A DNA stretch of 64,000 bases from JAZKAR01 sp040389065 (GCA_040389065.1 JAZKAR010000028.1:71651-135650); one strand, 5' to 3'; shown: positions 8,003 through 16,716, counted from the first letter of the stretch. The notes: a model not told the origin generated them from the letters alone. Program-made: numbers and translations.

Positions 8003-8873
8003 ACTTCAATCATGGTTCTTAACGGTAATGATTACGCCGGGCGGTGTTCAATCTGGCATGGTATCTGCTGCACAGCGGTTTGGTCATACAGAACAAAACG
8101 TGTTGGTTTCCCTACCTGGCGTAAATGCCAATCGGCGTATGAATATTTATGCTGAAGGTTATGTTTTGCGATTATTGGAGTGCTTACGAGCTGATTTTCC
8201 TGTGCTTTCTAGGGTAATGGGGGATGAGGTATTTAACTTTTTTGCTCAGGCTTACATCAGTACTTTTCCATCGTTATCACCTACGTTATTTGATTTAGGT
8301 GCAGGTTTTGCTGATTTTTTATTACAAAGCCAGAGGCGTGCATCGGCTCATGATGAAGCTGCTGACACTGATTTTTTTAGGTTTCCGGTTGAGTTAGCTA
8401 GGCTTGAGCGTGCGCGAACCGAAGTGATTCGTGCACCGGGGCTTGAGTCGCAAAAGGTTTCATTGCAGGGGTATAGCTATAATGTTTTAGATAGTTTGTT
8501 GGGCGAGCTAGAAACATTTTCGCTTACACCCTGCACGCGGTTATTAGCGCTTTCATTTCCAATGATGGATTTTTGGGAAATCATGAATAGGGAAGAGGAA
8601 GCAACGCCTGCTATACCAGAGCCTGCTCCTAGCTTTATAGCGATTACCCGAAAACATTATCGGGTGAATCTTTATGCACTGCAAAAATGGCAGTATCACT
8701 TTCTTTTAGCCACGCAAGCTGGCAATATCACAGTTCTTGAGGCTGCTAAACAAACAGCGTGCGCTGTAAATCAATCGTTTGATAGTTTGTTTGCGCAATT
8801 AATTATGTGGTTGCCAATAGCGGTAGAAACAGGAATGATCGTTAAGAGTGAGACGCTGGATCAACATTCTTAA
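7977..8873 (+). CDS. DUF2063 partner protein of the MNIO
   Basis: 298 residues. The N-terminal half (LSELQSWFLTVM, VNANRRMNIYAEGYVLRLLECL, LRADFPVLSRVMGDEVF) is the DUF2063 signature found next to DUF692 genes (BufC type). Such partners bind and present the precursor peptide to the iron enzyme. The C-terminal half is less conserved and probably a winged-helix-like recognition domain, as in other partners. It overlaps the MNIO gene and ends the three-gene operon; no transporter gene follows. Confidence 0.9.
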   Translation: MNHQLALSELQSWFLTVMITPGGVQSGMVSAAQRFGHTEQNVLVSLPGVNANRRMNIYAEGYVLRLLECLRADFPVLSRVMGDEVFNFFAQAYISTFPSLSPTLFDLGAGFADFLLQSQRRASAHDEAADTDFFRFPVELARLERARTEVIRAPGLESQKVSLQGYSYNVLDSLLGELETFSLTPCTRLLALSFPMMDFWEIMNREEEATPAIPEPAPSFIAITRKHYRVNLYALQKWQYHFLLATQAGNITVLEAAKQTACAVNQSFDSLFAQLIMWLPIAVETGMIVKSETLDQHS

Positions 8874-9085
8874 ATTTTTCTTCAGGCATTGTGCGTGGTA
8901 GTATTATGTTTAATAGCCTACATGTTATAAGAATAAGATTATTTGGCTATATATTTAGATATTTCCCTTGTTTAGCAAAAAACGCTGTAGCAAAACTTTT
9001 CTAGGAACATTCTAGGTTCCCAAATGCTTATCCTATATAGCTGCATATATGAATATACACGTACATTTCAAAAAGGTTAACAAGT

Positions 9086-9505
9086 ATGAAACATGGTCAT
9101 CTATATTTTGAAATTCAAGCAGATGATACAGCGCGAGCAGTTAATTTTTACTCTAACGTTTTTGGGTGGGAGTTTTCTGAAGTTAAAGGGTTACCTATTC
9201 CTTATTGGAGTATTGAAACAGGCGGTGCAAGGGGAGGGTTACTCAAGCGGCCTGCTGAAAAACCTCCTACGCAATGTGGTACAAATGCCTTTGTATGTTC
9301 TATGGAGATCGAGAATTTTGCTGAGATTGAAGAGAAAATATTAAGCTTGGGCGGAATTGTAGCGTTAGAAAAATTTTTAGTGCCAGGTAAATGTTGGCAA
9401 GGTTACTTTATTGATACCGAAGGCAATACATTCGGGGTTTTTGAAGTGCTCAAAAATATTGATGATAAAGATGCAGCGCTTTACGTTTTTGAAAAGGCAG
9501 GCTAA
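9086..9505 (+). CDS. VOC (glyoxalase/bleomycin-resistance fold) protein
   Basis: 139 residues. N-terminal HLYFEIQADDTARAVNFYSNVFGW and C-terminal WQGYFIDTEGNTFGVFE are the paired beta-alpha-beta-beta-beta motifs of the VOC fold, with the usual metal-ligand positions (His near the start, Glu near the end). The ribosome site is AAAGG. The specific reaction is unknown; many close relatives have no known substrate. Monocistronic. Confidence 0.85.
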   Translation: MKHGHLYFEIQADDTARAVNFYSNVFGWEFSEVKGLPIPYWSIETGGARGGLLKRPAEKPPTQCGTNAFVCSMEIENFAEIEEKILSLGGIVALEKFLVPGKCWQGYFIDTEGNTFGVFEVLKNIDDKDAALYVFEKAG

Positions 9506-9784
9506 ATAAGCAACTAGATGTTTAAAATAGGTTAGGGCTACTAGCTGTTACTATAAGACAGGCTAAGGCAGGCCAAGTAATAGCCACAAGCCATACTTTA
9601 CGCGTAACAGTTTTTGATTAGTTCGCTATATAATCGGATGGTTATCAAGTCGCATAATCTAACTTATGTTAAATGCATAATGCTTTCCGAATATTAAAGG
9701 TATGCTATGGTGTGGGTGGGTTAACTCACTGCGGTTAGCGCTCTAATACGTAAGAATTTATATTTGGTTCGCAAGGATAGAACA

Positions 9785-10390
9785 ATGTCTCAGCCAGGCT
9801 ATACGCAAAGCGCCTTTCTTTCCCTACCTGGTGCTGAGGAAGAGATTAACGATAAGCGTAAACTATGGAAGACGCTTAGCCCCTTTGCACGAGCATTGCT
9901 TTCTACGGATGGCAGCTTTACGCTGTTATTGCAGGCATTTTCTGATGAAGCCATTGAGCCAGTGGTTTTAATGCAAGAAATCAAAACAGCTGAGTTAGCG
10001 GGTAATACAGGCCAAGCACTAAAACTTCAATCAGGTGATCAAGTGTTGCAGCGTAATGTTTTACTGAGGGCGGAACAATCGAAGCAAAATTTGGTATATG
10101 CCACATCGTGCATCGCGTATGAACGGTTACTTCCTGAAGTGCGCGATCAAGTGCTTGAAGGTACAAAATCAATTGGGCTGCTTTTGCGTTCAGTTCAGCT
10201 TGAATCGTATCGTGAGCTGATAAATTGGGGCTTATGCCAAAGCACCGATGTAGCAGAAATGAAGGGCTACTTCGATAGCTATAATAACTACGATATGCTG
10301 TATCGTACCTACCGCATTGTTACTAAAAAACTGCCTTTGCTGATCATGAGTGAGTATTTTCCGCGACATGTATTTGAGGAAAAACAATGA
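9785..10390 (+). CDS. Chorismate-lyase-like protein
   Basis: Start at ATG 9785 with AAGGAT 7 bases upstream (201 residues). The sequence follows the UbiC/DUF98 fold: VLQRNVLLRAEQSKQNLVYA, a middle RSVQLESYREL, and a C-terminal basic segment ending LIMSEYFPRHVF with the late Glu typical of product-binding residues. Chorismate lyase releases pyruvate to give 4-hydroxybenzoate; relatives make 3-hydroxybenzoate or have other roles. The next gene starts 10 bp later and encodes an aromatic-hydroxylase-type FAD enzyme, suggesting a two-step route from chorismate to a hydroxylated aromatic compound. Confidence 0.65.
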   Translation: MSQPGYTQSAFLSLPGAEEEINDKRKLWKTLSPFARALLSTDGSFTLLLQAFSDEAIEPVVLMQEIKTAELAGNTGQALKLQSGDQVLQRNVLLRAEQSKQNLVYATSCIAYERLLPEVRDQVLEGTKSIGLLLRSVQLESYRELINWGLCQSTDVAEMKGYFDSYNNYDMLYRTYRIVTKKLPLLIMSEYFPRHVFEEKQ

Positions 10391-10400
10391 TTGATACCCA

Positions 10401-11600
10401 ATGACTGATACCCGACCTCCTGTTCTTATTGTAGGCGCTGGGCCGGTGGGGTTAACAACAGCCTTACTATTAGCGAAACGAGGTATTCCGTGTACTATTT
10501 TGCAGCGTGGGCCTGATATTATACGTACTGGTTCGCGTGCAATTGTGCTACTGCGTTCAACGCTTGAAATGCTTAATGAAGCTGCCCCTGGCATCGGTCA
10601 AACACTAGCCGAGCGCGGTGTAACGTGGCGTACTAAGCGTACTTATTATAAAAATCGATTATTGTTTAGTGAAACGTATCCGCTCTCAGATGACGCGCGC
10701 TATCCTCTTTTTGTGAATGTATCACAGCTCGAAACAGATGATTTGCTGCTGAAAGCTGTGCAACGTTACCCATCGCTTATTAACATTCATTTCAATCATA
10801 CTGTAAAAGAAGTACACCAAACCCAGCATTGCGTGTACGTACATACAGAGGAAGAGGGCGAGTTTGCAGCTGACTATGTTATTGGCGCTGACGGTGCACG
10901 TTCTAATGTACGCAAATCGCTTGGAGTCAACTTAATAGGTCGTCGTTGCGACAACCGTTTTCTTATTGCCGATGTACAAGCCAAGCTCGATATTGATCAT
11001 GAACGCCGCTTTTACTATAGCCCACCTTCAAACCCAGGCTTTCAGGCTTTTATGTTGCCGCAGCCTGATAATGTATGGCGTCTTGATTGGCAGGTGGGTT
11101 TGAATGCAACGCTAGAGCACGAAACTGCACGGCTCGATACACGCATTCAATCAATGATTGGGCGTGATGTTCCCTACAAAATACGTTGGACTAGCCTTTA
11201 TCATTTTAATAATCTGCGTGCAGAACATTTTCGTGTTGGTAGAGTATTTTTGGCTGGCGACGCTGCTCATCTTTTCAGCCCTTTTGGAGGGCGCGGCTTG
11301 AATTCTGGCATAGCTGATGCGTATAGCCTAGCAAAACGCTTAAGCGATGTTATCGAAAAGAAAGCACTGCCAGAGATGCTTGAGCTTTACAATACTGAAC
11401 GCCAAGCTGCTGCTATCGAAAATCTTGCTGCAACCTCTCGCGTATTACGTATATTAGTACCTACAACTCTGTTACATCGTGCCGCACGTTACTTGGCCTT
11501 GCAAGGTTCACCGTATTTGAATTTTTGCCGCCGTTATGTCGATTCTGGCCCGTATGCGGTAAAGCAGAAAGCGATTAACGTATCGCGTGGGTACAGTTGA
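10401..11600 (+). CDS. FAD-dependent aromatic monooxygenase
   Basis: 399 residues of the PHBH/phenol-hydroxylase class. FAD-binding GAGPVGLTTALLLAKRG is at residues 11-27, the DG motif GADGARSNVRKSLG in the middle, and GDAAHLFSPFGGRGLNSG near residue 290. This class uses NAD(P)H and O2 to hydroxylate aromatic rings. It is tightly linked to the upstream chorismate-lyase-like gene (10 bp) and overlaps the frame leading to the downstream DUF4197 gene. The exact substrate is unknown; a hydroxybenzoate is the contextual guess. FAD hydroxylases of ubiquinone synthesis belong to the same superfamily but have different C-termini. Confidence 0.85.
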   Translation: MTDTRPPVLIVGAGPVGLTTALLLAKRGIPCTILQRGPDIIRTGSRAIVLLRSTLEMLNEAAPGIGQTLAERGVTWRTKRTYYKNRLLFSETYPLSDDARYPLFVNVSQLETDDLLLKAVQRYPSLINIHFNHTVKEVHQTQHCVYVHTEEEGEFAADYVIGADGARSNVRKSLGVNLIGRRCDNRFLIADVQAKLDIDHERRFYYSPPSNPGFQAFMLPQPDNVWRLDWQVGLNATLEHETARLDTRIQSMIGRDVPYKIRWTSLYHFNNLRAEHFRVGRVFLAGDAAHLFSPFGGRGLNSGIADAYSLAKRLSDVIEKKALPEMLELYNTERQAAAIENLAATSRVLRILVPTTLLHRAARYLALQGSPYLNFCRRYVDSGPYAVKQKAINVSRGYS

Positions 11601-11635
11601 TAACCAGTATTCAAAACACTATTTTGGAGCTTACA

Positions 11636-12331
11636 ATGTCGTATCTTCGTTATTCCCGTTCTGTTGCATGTATAGCGTTAGCGGTAACCTCATTGACTGC
11701 GTTTGCACAATCCTTAGACGCTTTATCAAACAAAGAGGCAAATGCCGGATTAAAAGCGGCCCTTGAGAAGGGGTCTAGTATGGCTGTTGCGAAGCTAGGT
11801 ATTGAAAACGGATTTTTGAATAACGAAAAAGTAAAAATTCAGCTGCCGGGCATTTTACAACAGGCACAGCCTTTACTAAAAATGACAGGCAGAGGCCAAC
11901 AATTAGATGACTTGGTGCTTTCAATGAATCACGCGGCAGAATCTGCTGTGCCGCTTGCAAAGCCGCTGTTGATGAACGCGATAAGATCGATGTCGGTAAC
12001 AGATGCCAAAAATATTTTAACAGGCGGAGATACATCGGTGACAGAGTTTTTTAAAGAAAAAACAGCTGATTCGTTATCTCAAAAGTTTTTGCCTGTCGTA
12101 AAAAAAGTAACCGATCGCACGCATGTATCATCGCAATACAATAGCGTTATGAAGCAAGCATCGCAGTTTCGCGTAGTGTCAGAAAAAAATGCTACGGTAG
12201 AGGCGTATGTTACCCAGCGTACTTTAGAGGGGCTGTATTTTATGATTGGAGAAGAAGAAAAGGCTATTCGGCAAGATCCTATTGGTACAGGCAGCGCGAT
12301 TATTGGAAAAGTTTTTGGCATACTCAAATAG
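11636..12331 (+). CDS. DUF4197 secreted protein
   Basis: ATG 11636 follows GGAGC and opens a signal peptide (YSRSVACIALAVTSLTAFAQ) cut near residue 25; the longer frame from 11597 lacks one. 231 residues. The mature part has the DUF4197 pattern: SNKEANAGLKAALEKGSSMAV, an LPG segment, AILTGGDTSVTEFFKEKT and TLEGLYFMIGEEE near the end. Periplasmic, mostly helical, function unknown in the family. It lies 35 bp after the FAD monooxygenase and is likely cotranscribed. Confidence 0.85.
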   Translation: MSYLRYSRSVACIALAVTSLTAFAQSLDALSNKEANAGLKAALEKGSSMAVAKLGIENGFLNNEKVKIQLPGILQQAQPLLKMTGRGQQLDDLVLSMNHAAESAVPLAKPLLMNAIRSMSVTDAKNILTGGDTSVTEFFKEKTADSLSQKFLPVVKKVTDRTHVSSQYNSVMKQASQFRVVSEKNATVEAYVTQRTLEGLYFMIGEEEKAIRQDPIGTGSAIIGKVFGILK

Positions 12332-12521
12332 GGTTTGTTAGAAAAATAATCTAATGAACTACCAGGCAATAGCGGCAAGCAATAGTAGTAAGCAAACAAC
12401 GAGTAGTTAGTAAACTAAATGAGTAAAAAGAAGAGCCTCGAGCCTCTGAGGTGGCTGTTATTTTTTATAAGATGAGCAAGTTCAATGAGTAGTTTTAGTG
12501 TGTTTGTTTAGAGGCTCTGAA

Positions 12522-12550
12522 TTGGTAAAATTGGTAATTTGTGCTATGGT
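12522..12550 (+). promoter_or_regulatory. Promoter with tandem TTGGTAA motif
   Basis: TTGGTAAAATTGGTAA at 12522-12537 has the 9-bp period seen at 1570-1585 and 49578-49593. Here the first TTGGTA can itself serve as -35, with 17 bp to TATGGT (12545-12550), so the motif would overlap RNA polymerase contacts. Confidence 0.4.
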
Positions 12551-12594
12551 ATACGTTATTCAGTCTTTATTCATACTAAAGAAAGAGATCATTC

Positions 12595-13212
12595 ATGGCA
12601 CATGTTCTAAAACCAGGAATTTTTTTATTGGCGTTGCTATCAACTGGCTTTTTGAATGCTCAAGGAGTGGGTACAGGTACTGGCGGTTTAAGTTCAGGCG
12701 GTATGGGAGTAAACGGAACAAGCACAACTGCAGTAGGTACATCTGTTCCAACCCCAGGTACTGCTAATAGTATAAATAGTATAACTTCAACTCAAACTAC
12801 GTCACCCCAAGTTGAAACTGCGCCGATAACAACAATTAATAATAACGGCAGCAACCCAACAGGTACCACAGGCTATAACGGTACTACTTATTCTAGCCCC
12901 ACTAACCCTACCAGTGGCTCAATTAATGCAGGATCTACAACAACAGGCACTATGAATAATCCTGTTGCTAACCCTGTTAATCCTATCACTAATAGTAATG
13001 ACCCTGTAAGAAGCTACAATAATAATGGCCCCACATATAGAAGAGCTGACCCCGTTACTGCGCCAAGCCAAGATATTTCGGTTCCGATGAGTGTACGAAC
13101 AAACGCAAACACTACAAATCCTACAACAACGACTAGCCCTTTTCCTGCTAATAACACAATCAATAGCCCTCTAAATCAGCAGCCTAATGCCAATGCTCCT
13201 CTAGGTCGGTAA
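12595..13212 (+). CDS. Low-complexity secreted protein (Thr/Asn/Pro/Gly-rich)
   Basis: 205 residues. A signal peptide (KPGIFLLALLSTGFLNAQ) is followed by an almost entirely Gly, Thr, Ser, Asn and Pro mature part (VGTGTGGLSSGG, NPTGTTGYNGTTYSSP, NTTNPTTTTSPFP). No cysteine and no hydrophobic core are seen, so it is probably disordered, secreted or surface associated. A terminator follows at 13248. No family recognised. Confidence 0.7.
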   Translation: MAHVLKPGIFLLALLSTGFLNAQGVGTGTGGLSSGGMGVNGTSTTAVGTSVPTPGTANSINSITSTQTTSPQVETAPITTINNNGSNPTGTTGYNGTTYSSPTNPTSGSINAGSTTTGTMNNPVANPVNPITNSNDPVRSYNNNGPTYRRADPVTAPSQDISVPMSVRTNANTTNPTTTTSPFPANNTINSPLNQQPNANAPLGR

Positions 13213-13247
13213 TAAGTAGAAATAAGAGGAGGGTGATAGGATAGGGG

Positions 13248-13276
13248 AAGAAGCAAAGTAAACTTTGCTTCTTTTT
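13248..13276 (+). terminator. Rho-independent terminator
   Basis: AAGAAGCAAAG and CTTTGCTTCTT form an 11-bp stem around TAAA and run into T residues. It ends the transcript of the low-complexity protein gene. Confidence 0.8.
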
Positions 13277-13420
13277 GCGCTACTAGCACATCAACATAAA
13301 GCATAAGAGAAAATGTATGATGCGGAGAATACGACTTATTATCTCCGCAAGGCGTGCGGAGAATAGCTACTTATATTTATGAGCAATCTAATGCTGTTTT
13401 AAAGTAAGCCTTAAAATTTT

Positions 13421-13537
13421 TTCAAGATAATTATTTTTATGTTTCAAGATAATTTTTTGTTGGTTAATTTTTATGCCTTGTAAAATAAGGGGTTTCGGCT
13501 TGTTATTCAAGATAATTAAAATGCAGATTTAAGATAA
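13421..13537. promoter_or_regulatory. Four TTCAAGATAA iterons
   Basis: TTCAAGATAA occurs at 13421, 13443 and 13506, with TTTAAGATAA at 13528. They form two pairs of 22-bp spacing (two helical turns) 63 bp apart, upstream of the Fic-like remnant. The same arrangement is repeated at 16178, 16200 and (degenerate) 16265. Likely an operator of the lost gene. Confidence 0.55.
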
Positions 13538-13592
13538 TGTGTACATGCCTGTTCTTCAGCATCATGATTTGCAATTGCTTAATCCTTCTTTT

Positions 13593-13852
13593 CTCAAGCA
13601 TTAGAGCGAAAATTTATTACAGAGAGCGAAGCCCATATTTTACTGTATGCAACACGAAACGAAACGGTAAAAGCTTCACATCTGGCTGAAATAGCGCCCA
13701 TGTTAAACAGCAATCAAAGAACCTATCAAATTCGCCGCTTAGTAGAACAAGGTATGTTACAGCCTATACATGAAGGTGCAAGAATTTATACAGTGGGTTT
13801 TGCAAATTCTCAAATTTCACCTATTGCCAAATTAAGACTAGGTAAAGTCTAG
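13593..13852 (+). pseudogene. C-terminal winged-helix remnant of a Fic-like protein, copy 1
   Basis: An open frame without a start codon reads ITESEAHILLYATRNETVKA, then NQRTYQIRRLVEQGMLQP and EGARIYTVGFANS, and closes at TAG 13850-13852. This resembles the C-terminal winged-helix segment of Fic-family AMP-transferases (partner recognition, DNA binding). The Fic catalytic motif HPFxxGNGR is nowhere nearby. It is nearly identical to the copy at 16325-16634, whose downstream sequence differs. A remnant of a duplicated gene. Confidence 0.5.
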
Positions 13853-13956
13853 AGTAAAAAGGGATGGGCTACCTATAACTTCAGAAACTTGCTTTTAAAC
13901 GTGGTTTATCCCATTTTTCTGATAGTACTATCAGAAAAACTTTACAGAGAGAAAAC

Positions 13957-14442
13957 ATGAATATTAATCCGTATGAACCACCGAAATCGCAAATTCTGGA
14001 TATCGCAGCAAAAGACGCTCCTCCACTTTGGAACCCCAGTGCTGCAGCAAGTTGGAGCTTATTCTTTAGCCCGGCATTTGGCGCGTATTTGCACATGAAA
14101 AATTGGCAAGCGCTGGGAAATGCAGAGAAAGCATCAAACTCTAAACTATGGCTTTATGTGTATGCTGCTTTTATTTTACTCATGGCACTAAACGCTATAT
14201 GGTCAGTGAGTTCACAAACGTTTGACGGTATATCCAGAATAGCAGGTTTTGCTTTACTTATTAGTTGGTACTATACCAGCGGCAACGCTCAGATTACATA
14301 CGTCAAAAAAGAGTTTGGAAATACATATCCGCGTAAAAGTTGGGTTGTACCCATACTGGTTGGCTTAGGCGCTTGGATTGCTATGATAGTTGTTATAGGA
14401 GCGATTGCCTTCGTAACTAGCTCAGGAAGCCATACTATTTAA
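13957..14442 (+). CDS. Small multi-pass membrane protein
   Basis: 161 residues starting NINPYEPPKS. Polar N-terminus, then hydrophobic segments near residues 28-45, 64-82, 90-108 and 130-155. A conserved-looking F-SPAFGAYLHMKNW motif lies between. This pattern (NPYxPPxS opening, HMKNW) is common in small uncharacterised membrane proteins of betaproteobacteria. The ribosome site is AGAGAG. It lies between the two Fic-like remnants and is convergent with the ATPase gene. Function unknown. Confidence 0.75.
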   Translation: MNINPYEPPKSQILDIAAKDAPPLWNPSAAASWSLFFSPAFGAYLHMKNWQALGNAEKASNSKLWLYVYAAFILLMALNAIWSVSSQTFDGISRIAGFALLISWYYTSGNAQITYVKKEFGNTYPRKSWVVPILVGLGAWIAMIVVIGAIAFVTSSGSHTI

Positions 14443-14623
14443 TGAGTTAATCTAAAATAGTTAATCATTGATTTTGAAATGGGCAGGTATTGCCGATGAA
14501 CCTAAACCGCCCACACCCTACAGCGTGTAAATTCCTTTTACACTGAAGAAGATAGACCAAAGCTACCAGGTAGAAATTTTTATTTTTGGCTCTTAGTGTT
14601 TAGCCTGATTCTAGATTTATTTT

Positions 14624-14968
14624 TCATTTGTTATTTTTGAGAGGGATTGCTTCTAACATTTGAAGCCATTGAGCAAAGCGCGGACACATCGCTGAAATTT
14701 GTGCTAACCCAATTTTTTCTGCTAGTGGTGCGCCATGTCTTGTCATAGAACTCAAAAATCTTTTTTAAACGCCGCGAAGGGCATGTTTCGTATCCATGAT
14801 TGATATTTTCTGGTGAGCCGCATGTTCTCAAAATATCTTTTAAAGGCAGCATTTTAGAAGCGTCTAATTCATTAGCTCCCGTTTCTATAGAGGCAAAAAG
14901 CAAGGCTTCAAATGAGTAACAAATTCTCGCTCTGTAGGGCCTTCTACAGAAATGCCAAGGCGCATCAT
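14624..14968 (-). pseudogene. Broken DUF4276 partner of the ATPase
   Basis: The ATG at 14968 overlaps the ATPase stop (ATGATG) and reads RLGISVEGPTEREFVTHL, the DUF4276 N-terminus, then hits a stop. In another frame the C-terminal part follows: SFEALLFAS, TCGSPENINHGYETCPSRRL, FEFYDK. A second shift leads to HGAPLAEKIGLAQISAMCPR and a stop at 14624. The central half of the domain is missing. Intact DUF4276 proteins are about 200-240 residues with a TOPRIM-like fold and are paired with this type of ATPase. This copy carries an internal deletion and at least two frame breaks, so it is dead. Confidence 0.7.
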
Positions 14969-16044
14969 TCTGGAGTTCCCCCCAACAGATTTTTTGCCCA
15001 AAGATCGCCAAAGTTATATTGAGCCAGCCAACTTTTAACTTCATCTTCTTTCAGGCGGCGAAACTCTGAGGCGTTATCTTTACGATCTACAACAATTAAA
15101 TCTTGCCAACCAAATTGATTTGCTAGTGTAACTGATTGAGTCGAGGCGATAATCTGTGTGGTTGTTGATACGCTACGCATAATACCTGCCAATAATTCTA
15201 AGGCATAAGGATGTAAACCAAGTTCAGGTTCATCAAGCAGAATAATGGTAGGAAGTTTGGGTTGTAATAGAAGGGTAGCTAAACAAATAAAACGCAGTGT
15301 GCCATCTGAAAAAGCACTGATATCAAAATGACGATCTATGCCTACATGCCGCCATCTTAAGCGAATTTTGTTTGTATTTGCCTGTTCAGGTTCTAATATA
15401 AAATCATGAAAAAACGGAGCTACTCGTCTGATAGTTTCAACAATGTTGTTGTATGCTTCTGTTGAACGGATTGATAGCAAAAATGCGGCTAAATTTCCGG
15501 CATCATCTTCCAAACGCAGTGTGTTATGAATATCACTGGTTTGCTTTACCCGTGCTCCACGGCTTGTATCATGAAAGTGGTACACACGCCAATCGAGCAA
15601 ATAACTTAATGTAAACTCAGCGCCTTCTTCAATCGTTGGGTTATTTCGCAAACCTGATTCGGGTGCGCCAGGCATGGCTAAACTATAATGAACGTTATTG
15701 GTTAGCAACGAATATTCTTCATGGGCAAAGACAAGCCGATCGGTATCGGTGGGCTTAAGTTGGCAGCTATAACTAAGAGGAAAAAATTCAGCCTGAATAT
15801 TTATTTGCTCGGTGAGCTTGCGGCCAAAGTATAAAATATCTTCAGCACCGCCTTGTTCTGCTACATAAAGCTGCAGGTCTTTTTGTGCTAGCTTATTGAT
15901 GAATTTAAACAGGCTGATAAAGTTTGATTTACCAGCACCGTTTGCGCCTATCAGAATATTAAGAGGGTTTAGCTCTAAGTTGATACTTTTAATAGATTTA
16001 AAGCCTGATACAGTTAAGCGGTTTAAGCGCCTTGGTGTACTCAT
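14965..16044 (-). CDS. ABC-type AAA ATPase (AAA_21/OLD-like)
   Basis: 359 residues. Walker A GANGAGKSNF at residues 33-42, an ABC-signature-like FSDGTLRFICLATLL near residue 247, and Walker B ILLDEPELGLHP near 268 with the usual His-switch region after it. This is the RecF/SMC-like ATPase class of OLD and PARIS-type defence proteins. In many genomes it precedes a DUF4276 TOPRIM-like gene; here that partner is a pseudogene starting in a 4-bp overlap. The ATPase frame is intact, so it may be orphaned or recently inactivated. Antiphage function is inference from the family. Confidence 0.85.
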   Translation of the reverse strand: MSTPRRLNRLTVSGFKSIKSINLELNPLNILIGANGAGKSNFISLFKFINKLAQKDLQLYVAEQGGAEDILYFGRKLTEQINIQAEFFPLSYSCQLKPTDTDRLVFAHEEYSLLTNNVHYSLAMPGAPESGLRNNPTIEEGAEFTLSYLLDWRVYHFHDTSRGARVKQTSDIHNTLRLEDDAGNLAAFLLSIRSTEAYNNIVETIRRVAPFFHDFILEPEQANTNKIRLRWRHVGIDRHFDISAFSDGTLRFICLATLLLQPKLPTIILLDEPELGLHPYALELLAGIMRSVSTTTQIIASTQSVTLANQFGWQDLIVVDRKDNASEFRRLKEDEVKSWLAQYNFGDLWAKNLLGGTPE

Positions 16045-16177
16045 TTCACCCTCTTTTAGCCTTGATTTAAACTTATTATATCGTATGACGGTAGGGGAAT
16101 CGTTTATTTAACTTTTCAGTAAGCCTGAGGTTAATAACTTTTATGTGCTTCGTGTTTTAGATATAAATATGAAATAT

Positions 16178-16274
16178 TTCAAGATAATTATTTTTATGTT
16201 TCGAGATAATTTTTTTGTTGGTTTTATTATTTCCCTTTTTAAATAAGGCATTGCAGTCTATGATATCAAGATTA
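16178..16274. promoter_or_regulatory. Second set of TTCAAGATAA iterons
   Basis: TTCAAGATAA at 16178, TTCGAGATAA at 16200 (22-bp spacing) and the degenerate ATCAAGATTA at 16265. It duplicates the array at 13421-13537 together with the coding remnant downstream. Confidence 0.5.
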
Positions 16275-16324
16275 TTAAAATATGAATTTAGTAGATAAGA
16301 AATTTTTCTTATCTAAAACAAAAA

Positions 16325-16634
16325 ATGCTTGAGCCAGCCATTGCTCAAGCATTAGAGCGAAAATTTATTACAGAGAGTGAAAACCATATTTTACTGTATG
16401 CAACACGAAATGAAACGGTAAAAGCCTCACATCTATCTGAAATAGCGCCCATGTTAAAAAGCAACCAAAGAACCTATCAAATTCGCTGCTTAGGAGAACA
16501 AGGTATGTTACAGCCTATACATGAAGGTGCAAGAATTTATACAGTGATGTTTTGCAAATAGCTTTTTAATACGAGGTGTTATTCAAGCGTTGACGGCAGA
16601 GGGGTTTGTTCCTGTTTCTTTATTAAGGCAATAG
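16325..16634 (+). pseudogene. C-terminal winged-helix remnant of a Fic-like protein, copy 2
   Basis: ATG 16325 opens a frame with ITESENHILLYATRNETVKA and NQRTYQIRCLGEQGMLQP that stops at 16561. A one-base shift at 16550 restores FANSFLIRGVIQALTAEGF and continues to TAG 16632-16634. The restored end is the usual C-terminus of Fic-like proteins. Compared with copy 1 at 13593-13852 it preserves more of the 3' end. It may be expressed as a 78-residue winged-helix fragment, but a pseudogene is more likely. Confidence 0.5.
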
Positions 16635-16688
16635 ATTAATTCTTTAAACATCAGGTTTTTTTAACATTTACAAAGATTTTTGTGCGAT

Positions 16689-16704
16689 GGGAGACCTGAC
16701 CCTG
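16689..16704. repeat. GGGAGACCTGACCCTG motif, copy 1
   Basis: Identical to 17622-17637 and similar to 21267-21281 (GAGAGACCTTACCCT) and 21134-21147. The three most complete copies bracket the lipoprotein pair and the reverse-transcriptase pair. Confidence 0.6.
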
Positions 16705-16716
16705 ATGCCTTTACTG

